From positions 1,116,001 through 1,180,000 of the forward strand of contig JAIXWY010000011.1 of NCBI GenBank assembly GCA_027490995.1: a stretch of DNA of 64,000 nt. The letters are read 5' to 3'. Every line of letters begins with the position of its first letter. Positions within the stretch are counted from its first letter, which is position 1. The notes under the pieces were generated by a model, which did no database searches, was not told where the DNA came from, and worked only from the letters and a program-made list of their open reading frames with translations. The position numbers and the translations under genes were made by a program. This document shows, piece by piece, positions 18,422 to 28,017 of this stretch. The DNA is from Opitutaceae bacterium. GTDB taxonomy: Bacteria; Verrucomicrobiota; Verrucomicrobiia; Opitutales; Opitutaceae.

Positions 18422-21400
18422 ATGGCGCTGCCGAAACTGCTCATGCCCTCGCCGCTCTCCCAGCGACTGTCGCTGCTGGTGGCGCTGAGTCACTTGGTCC
18501 TCGGTGGTTTCATCCTGTACTCAGGGCTGAGCGCCGGCAGCGCCGAGGTGGCGGGGCAAGATGCACTGGTCCCGCTCAAGCTGTATGCCGGCGCGGGGAT
18601 CCTGTTCTTGGGGATTACCTTCCTGCTCATCGAACTGGAGCAGCGTTGGGCGGCATGGCTCGCCACGCTGCCAGCGCTGACCTCGCTCGCCCTGCTGCTG
18701 GAGGCCACGATGGCGCGCTCCTTCGGAGTGGGTCACGTCCTGCACACACTCGCAGGGGGGGGCGCCAACGCGGATGCCCGCATGCCCGTTCTTCTGTCGA
18801 GTGCCTTGCTCGCGGGATCGGTCGCGATCCTGACCACCCTTTACGCCCGGTTTTCGGAGAAGCTACGATCACCGCTGATTGCGTTGATCGGATCGCCCTT
18901 CCAAGCCATCGGATTCGCGATCCTGCTGGGCGCTGCCACTCAGATTCCACTCGTCTACGATTGGAAAACCCCCGTCGTGACGGTCGTAATCACCGGCGCA
19001 ACACTTCTCGTGACGTCATCGGGATTGGGGATGCTGGCATGGCGCGATTCCCATCGGGCCAATCCGGCCGCTCCCGTGTGGATGCCCCTGCCTGTTGTGG
19101 TGGTCTCCGTCACCTTCACCCTGATCATCGCGACGAGCTTCCGTAGTCGTGAGGCGGAGTTCTACCGCTCCTCAGCGCAGAACCAGATCAATCTGGTGGC
19201 GAGCACCATCAACGCGGATCTCGAAAGGATCATCAACGCATTCGGCCGATCCGCGCGACGTTGGAGCGAGTCAAACGAACCCATCGATGCGAATCGGGTC
19301 CGCGAACTGGTGTCGCAGATGGAGGACATCCCGGGCCGTCACACGCTCGTGGTCCTCGATGCGTCGCGCAAGACGCTCTTCGGGGCAACCAGTGAGAACA
19401 ACGGGAAACGCGTCGACGTCCCCATCAACCACGATCTCGATCCGGTCCGTTCCGAAATTCTTGATGAGAGCGGCCGTACCCTCGAGCCAGGTCTGACCGG
19501 CACGCTCCTCCTCGGGGAGCCAGGGCCCGGGTTCGCAGTCTACGCTCCCCTCGTGCGCGACGGTACGGCCACCGGCTACCTTGCCGGGGATTTCTCGTAC
19601 CGCGCCTTCTTCAGCGCGATCGAGCGTCGCTTGAAGCTCTCCGGGACCCATCACTCCACAATCCTCGTCGGCAATGAGCGAGTGTTCGACGGGGACAACG
19701 GTGCGCTCGGGCGAGCCGACGCCGTCGAGCGAGTCTTCAGTCTGCACGGCCGTCGGGTCCAGATCGCCGTGGCTCCGAACATGGAGTACCAGCGCCTGCA
19801 CCGACGTCACTTGCCCGAACTCGCTCTCGGCGCCGGTCTTGGCATCTCCCTCCTGCTCGGCCTCTCCGTCCATCTGGCACGGACGTCCAGCTCCGGCCTT
19901 CGCGCCGCACAAACGTTCAACAAGCGCCTCGTCGCGGAGAACGAAGAGCGACGCCGCATCGAGGGCATGCTCAAGGTCTCCGACGAGCGCCTCCGTCTCG
20001 CGATCGAATCCACCGAGATCGGCATCTTCGAGTGGCAACAAGCGGGCGAGCGCGTCTTTTTCAGTCCCGGCGTCTGGACGATCCTAGGCTACGATCCCGC
20101 CACCCAACCGCTTTCCTTGGAAATTTGGGCTCAGTTCGTTCATCCCGAAGATCGAGAGCGTTACCAGCGCCTCTGGCGCGATCAGCTCATCGGCAAGATT
20201 TCCTACGTCGATCCCGAATACCGCGTCCGGGCAGCCGACGGCTCGTGGCGCTGGCTCTACGTCCGATCCCGCGGCTTCGCATCCCCTGGCGGCCCACGCA
20301 CCCCTGTCCGCATCGTCGGCACAATCCAGGATGTCTCCGAACGTAAACGTGCCGATCAGGCCCTCCGCGAAAGCCAGTCCGCCACCCGCAAGCTGTCCCT
20401 CGTCGCCTCCCGCACCGACAACCTTGTCATCATCGCTGGCGCCAACGGCTCCATCGAGTGGGTCAATGAGTCTTTCATCCGGGTGATGGAATACACCCTC
20501 GAGGAAATCGTCGGAAAGAGTCCGGATGCCTTCCTGCGGGGGTCCGATGCCGACGCGCGTCTCGTCCGCCGCGTCCGCACCGCCATCGATCGCGGCGAGA
20601 GTCTATCCATCGAACTCGCCAACTACTCCAAGAGCGGTCGCAAGTACTACGTCCATCTGGAGATCCAGCCGATTCGCAACGAACGCGGCGAACTGGAGAA
20701 CTTCATCGCCATCGAGACCGACATCACCGCGCGGGTCGAAACCGAGAACGCGCTGCGCCGCGCCAAGCTCGAGGCCGACGCCGCCTCGCGCACCAAGAGC
20801 GAATTCCTGGCCTCCATGTCGCACGAGATCCGCACCCCGATGAACGGCGTCATCGGGATGACGAGCCTGCTGCTTGAGACCCCCCTCAAGCCGGAGCAAC
20901 GCGACTATCTCACCACGATCCGCACCTCCGGCGAGGCGCTTCTCACCATCATCAACGATATTCTCGACTTCTCCAAGATCGAGTCGGGGAAGATGGACCT
21001 CGAACTGCAGCCCGTCGACCTAGCCACCTGCATCGAGGAAACGCTCGACCTGTTCGCCGTTCCCGCCTCAGCCAAGAAACTCGAGCTCACCTACTGCATC
21101 CATGAGGGCGTTCCGAACTGGGTGATCGGCGACGTGACGCGACTGCGCCAGATTCTGTCCAACCTGATCAACAACGCCGTCAAATTCACCTCCGCCGGCA
21201 GCGTGTCCATCGAGGTTCGTCACGCCCCGAAGTCAGGCGCGGCGTCCGACGACCCTCAAGCGACCTTGGGACTGGAGTTCGCCGTGCGGGATACCGGCAT
21301 CGGCATTCCGCCCGATCGCATCGAACGACTCTTCAAGCCGTTCAGTCAGGTCGACTCCTCCACGACTCGAAAGTACGGCGGCACGGGTCTGGGTCTGGCC

Positions 21401-22372
21401 ATCTGCCAGCGACTCGCCACGCTCATGGGAGGTGGCATCCGCGTCGAAAGCGAGGTAGGCCGCGGTTCTACGTTCATCGCCTCGTTCCGCACTGCCCTCG
21501 CCCCTGCTCCCGTGCCGTCCGTCGATGCCGGCCTCGGATCCGCGTTCCGCGGTGAGACTGTGCTTTGCATCGAGGACCAACCCATCACCCAGCGTCGACT
21601 GCAGCGTTTCCTGCGCGAGCAGGGCGCCAAACCGGTCGCCGCCGCATCGGTCGATGAAGCCCTGAAGGCCGTCTTCCGACCGGAACGGCCCGCCGCCATC
21701 GTTCTCGATCTGGCAATGATCGATGAGGCCAAGGGGCCTTACCTGCGCGACCATCTCGTCGCCCTCCAGGTCCCGCTCGTCCTGCTGATGCCTCCGGGCC
21801 AAACGTCCGCGATCTTTCTGGGCGACCAGACCTTGATCGAATCGCTCACTAAGCCGCTCAAGACGCAGGCACTCACCGCGGCGCTCCGTCGGCTGGGCCA
21901 GGCGCTGCCCCGCCGCGAACTCCCCGCAAGCCCGATCGCGACCGCCGCCGCCGCTACTCTTCCCGACCGCCCGGTCATCGAAATCCTCGTCGTTGAGGAC
22001 AATCCCGTGAACCAGAAGGTAGCCCTGCGCTACCTCGAGAAACTGGGCTTCCGCGCCGCCACCGCCGAAAATGGGGTCATCGCCCTCTCCATCCTCGAGA
22101 ATCGAAGCTTCCATCTGGTCCTGATGGATCTGCAGATGCCGGAAATGGACGGGTTCGAAACCAGCCGCCAGATCCGCAAGCGCTTTCCCGCATCACGCCA
22201 GCCCAAGATCATCGCCTTGACCGCGAATGCCTTGAAGGGGGACCGGGAACTGTGCCTCGAGGCTGGGATGGACGACTACCTCACCAAGCCGGTGAAGATC
22301 GGCGACATCGCGGCCGCCATCGAGAAGCATTTCGGGCACCGTCCCACCGAGCGCCTCGCCACGAGCGCCTAG
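18422..22372 (+). CDS. Hybrid sensor histidine kinase (membrane sensor, CHASE-like, PAS-PAS, HisKA, HATPase, two receivers)
   Basis: A 1316-residue sensor. Residues 1-240 hold about seven helices, followed by an extracytoplasmic CHASE-like domain (about 245-455) and an eighth helix near 465. Two PAS domains follow (about 520-650 and 660-780; the first has [13 protein letters not shown] and a PAC end). The HisKA H-box is [12 protein letters not shown] (His near 801). HATPase motifs [21 protein letters not shown] and GGTGLGLAI are intact. Receiver 1 (about 1040-1155) keeps the acidic pair and Asp in VLDLAM but lacks the usual Thr/Ser switch residue; receiver 2 (about 1180-1300) has [21 protein letters not shown] and TKP. 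No output regulator is adjacent, so its phosphorelay partner lies elsewhere. Stimulus unknown. Confidence 0.92.
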   Translation: MALPKLLMPSPLSQRLSLLVALSHLVLGGFILYSGLSAGSAEVAGQDALVPLKLYAGAGILFLGITFLLIELEQRWAAWLATLPALTSLALLLEATMARSFGVGHVLHTLAGGGANADARMPVLLSSALLAGSVAILTTLYARFSEKLRSPLIALIGSPFQAIGFAILLGAATQIPLVYDWKTPVVTVVITGATLLVTSSGLGMLAWRDSHRANPAAPVWMPLPVVVVSVTFTLIIATSFRSREAEFYRSSAQNQINLVASTINADLERIINAFGRSARRWSESNEPIDANRVRELVSQMEDIPGRHTLVVLDASRKTLFGATSENNGKRVDVPINHDLDPVRSEILDESGRTLEPGLTGTLLLGEPGPGFAVYAPLVRDGTATGYLAGDFSYRAFFSAIERRLKLSGTHHSTILVGNERVFDGDNGALGRADAVERVFSLHGRRVQIAVAPNMEYQRLHRRHLPELALGAGLGISLLLGLSVHLARTSSSGLRAAQTFNKRLVAENEERRRIEGMLKVSDERLRLAIESTEIGIFEWQQAGERVFFSPGVWTILGYDPATQPLSLEIWAQFVHPEDRERYQRLWRDQLIGKISYVDPEYRVRAADGSWRWLYVRSRGFASPGGPRTPVRIVGTIQDVSERKRADQALRESQSATRKLSLVASRTDNLVIIAGANGSIEWVNESFIRVMEYTLEEIVGKSPDAFLRGSDADARLVRRVRTAIDRGESLSIELANYSKSGRKYYVHLEIQPIRNERGELENFIAIETDITARVETENALRRAKLEADAASRTKSEFLASMSHEIRTPMNGVIGMTSLLLETPLKPEQRDYLTTIRTSGEALLTIINDILDFSKIESGKMDLELQPVDLATCIEETLDLFAVPASAKKLELTYCIHEGVPNWVIGDVTRLRQILSNLINNAVKFTSAGSVSIEVRHAPKSGAASDDPQATLGLEFAVRDTGIGIPPDRIERLFKPFSQVDSSTTRKYGGTGLGLAICQRLATLMGGGIRVESEVGRGSTFIASFRTALAPAPVPSVDAGLGSAFRGETVLCIEDQPITQRRLQRFLREQGAKPVAAASVDEALKAVFRPERPAAIVLDLAMIDEAKGPYLRDHLVALQVPLVLLMPPGQTSAIFLGDQTLIESLTKPLKTQALTAALRRLGQALPRRELPASPIATAAAATLPDRPVIEILVVEDNPVNQKVALRYLEKLGFRAATAENGVIALSILENRSFHLVLMDLQMPEMDGFETSRQIRKRFPASRQPKIIALTANALKGDRELCLEAGMDDYLTKPVKIGDIAAAIEKHFGHRPTERLATSA

Positions 22373-22412
22373 CCCACGCAATGGCGCTCGACGCGCCCCC
22401 GGGCAATCTGCT

Positions 22413-22420
22413 TAACGTTA
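22413..22420. promoter_or_regulatory. Candidate LacI-type autoregulatory operator
   Basis: TAACGTTA is a perfect palindrome with a central CG, as in many LacI-family operators, and lies 6 bases upstream of the start codon of a LacI gene. Position fits self-repression. The site is short, so chance occurrence is possible. Confidence 0.3.
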
Positions 22421-22426
22421 GCCCGC

Positions 22427-23527
22427 ATGCGTCGTCACTCCTCCGGTCCCTCGCTGCGCGCGATCGCCCAGCGCGCCGACGTGTCCGTGGCCGCGGTCTC
22501 GATGGCCCTGCGCAATCATCCGCGCATCCCCGACGGTACCCGCGAGCGGATCCAGCGTCTGGCGCTCGAACTGGGCTGGCGCCCCAATCCGCTCTTGGCC
22601 GAGGCGATGAGCGCGATTCGCTCCGGCCAACCGGTCGCCGAACGCGTCACGCTCGCTTGGATCACCGCTCATGCCAAGCGGGACAGTTGGCGACGGGTAC
22701 CCTTTTTCCGCCGCAGTTTTGAGGGCGCTAACCGGCGCGCCGCCGCCGCCGGGTACCGGCTCGACCACTTCTGGCTCGGAGACGCTGATGGGCACGCGGC
22801 ACGGCTCAGCGATATCCTCGTCGCCCGCGGTATTGTCGGACTCGTCGTCGCTCCCCTCCCGAAGCCGTCCGCCCTGAGTCTCGACTGGGACCACTTCTCC
22901 GCTGTCACCATCGCTTACTCACTCACAGCCCCACGCCTGCACCGCGCCACCGATAATCACGTCAGCTCTGCGCGGCGCGCCTTCACCGCGCTCGCGTCCG
23001 CCGGACGACGGCGCATCGGCCTGGCGCTGGAGGGCGTTTCCGAGCGTCGCGTGAACGGACTGTGGACCGCGGGGTATTTGCTGGAGGCTCACGACGGCGG
23101 TCAGGCCGGCGGGCCGCACATCCACCGTCCGGCGCAACTCGAGGAGGCTCCGTTCATCGAATGGGTTCGCCGCGCGGGCATCGATGCGGTGATCGGCACT
23201 GACTCCCGCCTCGTGGGCTGGTTGCGCGCCGCCGGTGCGCACGTGCCGAGCGATGTTGCCTACGCCGACCTCGATGTACCCGCCGACGATGGCTCAGTCG
23301 CCGGGATCTACCAGGACGCCGAAGGCATCGGTTCGGCCGCGATCGACTTGGTCGCCGGACAATTGCTCCGCCACGAACGCGGACTTCCCGAACGGCCCAA
23401 AGCGATCTCGATCGAGAGTCGCTGGGTGGACGGGGCCACCGCGCCCAGCCTCCCCGCCCTGGCGGACGCCACTTCCGCCGCTCCCCGCCGGCTCGCGGCC
23501 ATTCCGCGTCCGGTCTCCTTCGACTAA
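22427..23527 (+). CDS. LacI-family transcriptional regulator
   Basis: A complete 366-residue LacI protein. The helix-turn-helix is at residues 10-35 (LRAIAQRADVSVAAVSMAL, then NHPRIPDGTR), followed by the hinge GWRPNPLLAE and a periplasmic-binding-protein-like effector domain (SDILVARGIVGLVVAPLP, AFTALASAGRRRIGLAL, DAVIGTDSRLVGWLRAAG). It resembles the truncated LacI at the window start, with the same linker and FWLGD motif, and both appear to be of an expanded Opitutaceae-type subgroup. The secreted PIG-L gene begins 7 bases after its stop, so it probably controls, and is co-transcribed with, the downstream set to 30652. A palindrome lies just before its start. Effector is unknown. Confidence 0.92.
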   Translation: MRRHSSGPSLRAIAQRADVSVAAVSMALRNHPRIPDGTRERIQRLALELGWRPNPLLAEAMSAIRSGQPVAERVTLAWITAHAKRDSWRRVPFFRRSFEGANRRAAAAGYRLDHFWLGDADGHAARLSDILVARGIVGLVVAPLPKPSALSLDWDHFSAVTIAYSLTAPRLHRATDNHVSSARRAFTALASAGRRRIGLALEGVSERRVNGLWTAGYLLEAHDGGQAGGPHIHRPAQLEEAPFIEWVRRAGIDAVIGTDSRLVGWLRAAGAHVPSDVAYADLDVPADDGSVAGIYQDAEGIGSAAIDLVAGQLLRHERGLPERPKAISIESRWVDGATAPSLPALADATSAAPRRLAAIPRPVSFD

Positions 23528-23534
23528 TCGGTCG

Positions 23535-26135
23535 ATGTTGTCTCATCGGTTATCGAACCGCGTCCACCGCGCATCCATCGCTACTTCTGTTTTCTCCGTG
23601 ATCCCTCTCCGCGCCCTCATCCTCGGATTTGCCACGCTCGCCCTCGTTTCGCCCTCCTCGGCTGGCCTATCCCATGAAGCCACGCCAGCCGAGGCGCTTC
23701 CTCCGGGGCGGATCCTGCAGGAGTTACACGCGCTCGGCCAGCTGGGTCGCGTCCTCTACGTCGCGGCCCATCCCGACGACGAAAACACCCGCCTGCTCGC
23801 CACGCTGGCCCTCGGCCACGGCTACCGTACGGGCTATCTCTCGCTCACCCGCGGCGACGGTGGACAGAATCTCATCGGTTCCGACCTGCGCGATCGGCTC
23901 GGCGTGATCCGTACGCACGAACTCATCGCTGCACGTCGAATCGATGGAGCCGTCCAGTTCTTCACCCGCGCGAATGACTTCGGTTTCTCCAAGCATCCGG
24001 ACGAGACGTTCCGGATCTGGGACCGCCGCGCCGTCCTCGCCGATGTTGTTCGGGTGATCCGCACGTTTCGTCCTCACATTCTGGTCACTCGTTTCTCCAC
24101 CGAGCCGGGCATCACGCACGGCCACCACACCGCCTCCGCGTTGCTCACGATTGAGGCGTTTGACCTCGCCGGAGACGCCTCTGCTTTCCCGGAACAACTC
24201 GCCGACGGAACCCTGCGCCCTTGGCAACCGACTCGCGTGCTCTGGAACGCCTGGCCCGCAGCTTTTCGGAGCGCTCCCCGCAGGGCGGGTGAGGCCGACC
24301 CTGCCACGCTCCAGTTGGACTCCGGAGGATACTCGGCGTTGCTCGGAGAATCGTTCGGAGAGATCGCGGCACGCAGTCGCACCGCACACAAGAGTCAGGG
24401 ATTCGGCACGCTCGGTTCCCGGGGTGCCAACCCGGAGTACTTCCGCGTCCTCGCCGGCGAACCCGCCCGCCGCGATCCGTTCGAGGGGATTGATCTCTCC
24501 TGGTCCCGACTGCCACTCGGCGACCGCCTCGCCGCCGAGCTCGCCGCCCTGACCAACGCTTTCGATCCCCGCGCCCCAGCCGCCTCCGTGCCGGCTCTGC
24601 TGCGCCTGCGCCTGCTCCTCACGGATGGGCTCACTACGACTGGCTCCGATCCCACGCTGCGCGAAAAACGTCGGCATCTGGACCGCATCATCGCCGCGTG
24701 CCTCGGGCTGCATACGGAGGCCCGCGTCCCTTCCGCAGAGGTCACACCCGGTGAAACGGTCTCGGTCAGGCTTGGCCTGATCGTCCGCTCCGCCCCCAGC
24801 GACCTTCCGATCCGTTGGGTATCCTCGGTGTTTACCCACTCCGCCCAGACGGTGCCGACCGGACTCACCCTCGCTGCGAACCGCGCCGTCGAGGCCACCG
24901 CTGACTCCACCGTGCCAGCCGAGGCGGCACTCACGACTCCGTACTGGCTGCGCGACGAGGGCACTGCTGGCATGTTCCGTGTCGATGACCCCGCGCTGAT
25001 CGGACGTCCCGAGTCACCTCCCGCCTTTCCGGTGCAACACACCTTGGAGATCGGTGGTCAGACACTGGTGTTCGATGACGAGGCCGTCGAGGTGATCGAC
25101 GATCCAGTGCGCGGCGAGATCCGCCGCCCGCTCCGGGTGGTGGCGCCGGTCACGCTGGGCTTTCCGCAGGAACTCGCGCTCTTTGCTCCAGGCAGCACGC
25201 GGGACATCGACGTCACGATCACAGCCGAGCGCGCTCCCCGCGCCGGAGCTCTCACCCTCGAGGCGCCCGCCGGCTTCGCGGTGAGCCCGTCGTCGCAGGC
25301 GTTCCAAATCGCGACCGCCGGAAGCCAAGCCCGGCTCACGTTCCAAGTCACCGCGCCGCGTGAAGCTGCCAGCGGCAATCTCGTCGCCGCGGCGCAGGTC
25401 GATGGTCGCGTCCATCGGACGGGCCGGGTTGATCTACGCTACGAGCACATCCCCGCCCAACTGCTGCAGCCCAGAGCCCAGGCACGCCTCGTCAGCCTCG
25501 AACTCGCGGTCACCGCCCGGCGCATCGGCTACCTCGCGGGTGCCGGCGATCTCGTGGCCGAGGCCCTGACCCGCATGGGGTGCAGCGTGACAGCGCTGAC
25601 CGCCGCGGATCTCACGGTCGAACGTCTGGCCACGTTCGACGCGGTGGTCATGGGCGTACGCGCGTACAACACCCGGCCGGAGATCGTCCCCCTGCTCCCA
25701 AAGTTGTTCGCTTACGTCGAGCGTGGCGGCACGCTGGTGGTGCAGTACAATACCACCGCGGACCTCCAGACAACGGCGCTCCTTCCGTTCCCCCTGAAGC
25801 TCTCGCGGGATCGCGTCACGGATGAGGATGCCGCCGTGACCTTACTTGCGCCCGATCACCCGGCACTCAACCGACCGAATCGAATTGTCCCCGCGGATTT
25901 CACTGGCTGGGTTCAGGAACGCGGCCTCTATTTCCCATCTGATTGGGACGCCCGTTTTACCCCGCTGCTCGCTTGCGCGGATCCCGGCGAAAAGACGCTA
26001 CGCGGCGCGCTTCTGGTGGCGCCGCATGGCCGCGGCCAGGTGGCGTACACCGGCCTGTCCTTCTTCCGTCAATTGCCCGCCGGCGTCCCTGGCGCTTACC
26101 GGCTATTTGCCAACCTCGTGTCCCTCGGCCAATGA
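23535..26135 (+). CDS. Secreted PIG-L family deacetylase with C-terminal amidotransferase-like domain
   Basis: This 866-residue protein has a signal-type hydrophobic segment near residues 24-43 and then a PIG-L/LmbE domain with the zinc motif AAHPDDENTR and a later HGHHTAS His cluster. PIG-L enzymes are zinc-dependent N-deacetylases of N-acetyl-glucosamine-type substrates. A beta-sandwich region follows (about 500-640, including VTLGFPQELALFAPGSTRDI), and the last 200 residues look like a class I glutamine-amidotransferase-like/ThuA-type fold (DAVVMGVRAYNTRPEI, YVERGGTLVVQYNT). A GTG at 23598 is an alternative start closer to the hydrophobic segment. The next start codon overlaps its stop. 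Probably processes an extracellular amino sugar imported by the downstream symporter; that link is inference. Confidence 0.82.
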   Translation: MLSHRLSNRVHRASIATSVFSVIPLRALILGFATLALVSPSSAGLSHEATPAEALPPGRILQELHALGQLGRVLYVAAHPDDENTRLLATLALGHGYRTGYLSLTRGDGGQNLIGSDLRDRLGVIRTHELIAARRIDGAVQFFTRANDFGFSKHPDETFRIWDRRAVLADVVRVIRTFRPHILVTRFSTEPGITHGHHTASALLTIEAFDLAGDASAFPEQLADGTLRPWQPTRVLWNAWPAAFRSAPRRAGEADPATLQLDSGGYSALLGESFGEIAARSRTAHKSQGFGTLGSRGANPEYFRVLAGEPARRDPFEGIDLSWSRLPLGDRLAAELAALTNAFDPRAPAASVPALLRLRLLLTDGLTTTGSDPTLREKRRHLDRIIAACLGLHTEARVPSAEVTPGETVSVRLGLIVRSAPSDLPIRWVSSVFTHSAQTVPTGLTLAANRAVEATADSTVPAEAALTTPYWLRDEGTAGMFRVDDPALIGRPESPPAFPVQHTLEIGGQTLVFDDEAVEVIDDPVRGEIRRPLRVVAPVTLGFPQELALFAPGSTRDIDVTITAERAPRAGALTLEAPAGFAVSPSSQAFQIATAGSQARLTFQVTAPREAASGNLVAAAQVDGRVHRTGRVDLRYEHIPAQLLQPRAQARLVSLELAVTARRIGYLAGAGDLVAEALTRMGCSVTALTAADLTVERLATFDAVVMGVRAYNTRPEIVPLLPKLFAYVERGGTLVVQYNTTADLQTTALLPFPLKLSRDRVTDEDAAVTLLAPDHPALNRPNRIVPADFTGWVQERGLYFPSDWDARFTPLLACADPGEKTLRGALLVAPHGRGQVAYTGLSFFRQLPAGVPGAYRLFANLVSLGQ

Positions 26136-26302
26136 GTCCCTCGCTTCCCCCGGTAACCAATCCTCCTCCAGATAGCCCCCGCGACGAGGAGGCTCCTGCC
26201 GTGCCGGGTCTGCGGTCCTGGGGCCGCGTGTACGCGGCCGTGATCGTCGGTTTCCTCATCGGTCTCCTCCTCCTCGCGCTGCTGCCGCGTCTCGCGTCAT
26301 GA
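26132..26302 (+). CDS. One-helix microprotein coupled to sodium:solute symporter
   Basis: A 56-residue protein with a Pro/Glu-rich N-terminal half and one strong helix at about residues 34-50 (VIVGFLIGLLLLALLP). Its start overlaps the PIG-L stop (ATGA), and its own stop overlaps the symporter start (ATGA), so translation is likely coupled on both sides. I recognise no named family. Several sodium:solute symporters are encoded with short membrane partners (for example YhdT with PanF, DUF485 with ActP), and this gene has the right position and size for a comparable role. Reality as a gene is supported by the two tight overlaps and a clean helix; function is inferred. Confidence 0.7.
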   Translation: MSPSLPPVTNPPPDSPRDEEAPAVPGLRSWGRVYAAVIVGFLIGLLLLALLPRLAS

Positions 26303-28017
26303 GTGCCCTCGACTACGTCGTCCTGCTGGTCACGACCCTGGGGATCGCGGCCTACGGCATTTGGCGAACGCGCGGAAAGCAGACCTTTGAAAACTACGTG
26401 CGCGGCGAAGAGCGGGTGAGTTGGGGCACCATCGGCCTTGCGGTCATGGCGACGCAAGCCAGTGCGATCACCTTCCTCTCCACCCCTGGTCAGGCATTCG
26501 AGAGCGGCATGGGGTTCGTGCAGAATTACTTTGGCCTTCCCTTTGCGCTGATCGTCATCTCGGCGGTGTTCCTGCCACTTTACCGGAAGCTCCGGGTGAT
26601 GACGGCATATGAGTACCTCGGCCACCGCTTCGATCAGAAGACGCGCCTGCTCGGAGCCGGGCTATTCCTGCTGCAGCGCGGCTTCGCCTCCGGGATCACG
26701 ATCTACGCTCCGGCCATCGTACTCTCGACCGTGTTCGGCTGGAATCTTGATCTCACGATTCTGACCACCGGCGCGGTGGCCATCCTGTACACGGTCTCGG
26801 GTGGCAACACTGCGGTGAGCCTGACCCAGAAACATCAGATGGCGGTGATCTTCGCCGGCATAGCCGCGGCATTCGTGATTCTGATCCTCCGACTGCCGGA
26901 AAACGTATCATTCGGCGATGCGCTCACCGTGGCGGGCGGCTTCGACAAGCTCAACGCCGTCACTCTTTCCTTCGATCTCAACGAGCGCTACACGCTGTGG
27001 TCGGGTCTGCTCGGCGGTTTCTTTCTGTCGCTCTCCTACTTCGGCACCGACCAATCTCAGGTCGGCCGCTATCTTTCCGGTACGTCGCTGCGGGAAAGTC
27101 GACTAGGCCTGATGTTCAACGCGCTGCTCAAGATTCCCATGCAGGCGTTCATTCTCCTGCTGGGAGCCCTGCTCTTTGTCTTCTACCAGTTTTCACCCGC
27201 GCCGGTATTCTTTGATCGCACCACCTGGCAGCAGCACGTGGAGGGTCCGGGCGGAGAGCGTCTCCTGGCGCTGGAGGAGCGCTACGCGGAGGCCTCAGCC
27301 TTCAAGCGTGCGGCGGTCCAAGAGTGGATGTACGAGGCCGAGGCCGGCGATCCCGCGCGGATCAGCGCCGCGCGCGAGGCGGCCAAAGCAGCCCACGTCC
27401 AATCTGAAGCAATCCGCGCGGAGGCCAAAGCGGCCCTGCGCGTGCTGGATCCCTCCGTCAAAACGAAGGATTCCGACTACGTCTTTATCACGTTCGTGCT
27501 CGAGCAGCTTCCCCGCGGGGTCATCGGTCTCCTTATCGCGGTCATCTTCGCCGCGGCGCTCAGTTCGGTGGCGGCGGAACTCAGCGCGCTAGGCTCGACG
27601 ACGGTCGTGGACCTCTACGGCACCCTCCGGCGCGTCCAAGGCGGCACCGCACCCTCCGTCCTCGCCTCGAAGCTCTGCACCGCGTTCTGGGGACTGGTAG
27701 CGATCGGTTTTGCCCTGTTCGCCCGAGTCGTCGAGAACCTGATCGAGGCCGTGAACATTCTCGGCTCGCTCTTCTACGGAGTGATCCTCGGCCTCTTCCT
27801 CGTCGCCTTTTTCCTCCGGCGCGTGGGAGGACACGCCGTCTTCACGGCGGCGATCCTCGCCGAGCTGGCGGTGCTCACGGCGTTCTTCGCCTTCGATCGG
27901 GTTGGCTACCTCTGGTACAATCTCATCGGCTGCACGCTCTGCGTAGCGTTCAGCCTATTGCTGCAAGCGTTTCTACCCTCCCGGCCACCGTCCTCACCAG
28001 AGGCGGTCACGCGATGA
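26299..28017 (+). CDS. Sodium:solute symporter (SSS family)
   Basis: A 572-residue transporter with about 13-14 helices. Family features include the first-helix layout, the YVRGEERVSWGTIGLAVMAT stretch, SAITFLSTPGQAFESGMGF, YTVSGGNTAVSLTQKHQM and FFLSLSYFGTDQSQVGRYLS, which correspond to the core sodium-binding repeat. A charged insert of about 75 residues (about 310-385, Glu/Ala-rich, coiled-coil-like) lies between helices and is longer than in typical members. It sits between a secreted PIG-L deacetylase and the bacillithiol genes, with ATGA overlaps at both ends. Substrate may be a deacetylated amino sugar or related compound; that is inferred from neighbours only. Confidence 0.9.
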   Translation: MSALDYVVLLVTTLGIAAYGIWRTRGKQTFENYVRGEERVSWGTIGLAVMATQASAITFLSTPGQAFESGMGFVQNYFGLPFALIVISAVFLPLYRKLRVMTAYEYLGHRFDQKTRLLGAGLFLLQRGFASGITIYAPAIVLSTVFGWNLDLTILTTGAVAILYTVSGGNTAVSLTQKHQMAVIFAGIAAAFVILILRLPENVSFGDALTVAGGFDKLNAVTLSFDLNERYTLWSGLLGGFFLSLSYFGTDQSQVGRYLSGTSLRESRLGLMFNALLKIPMQAFILLLGALLFVFYQFSPAPVFFDRTTWQQHVEGPGGERLLALEERYAEASAFKRAAVQEWMYEAEAGDPARISAAREAAKAAHVQSEAIRAEAKAALRVLDPSVKTKDSDYVFITFVLEQLPRGVIGLLIAVIFAAALSSVAAELSALGSTTVVDLYGTLRRVQGGTAPSVLASKLCTAFWGLVAIGFALFARVVENLIEAVNILGSLFYGVILGLFLVAFFLRRVGGHAVFTAAILAELAVLTAFFAFDRVGYLWYNLIGCTLCVAFSLLLQAFLPSRPPSSPEAVTR

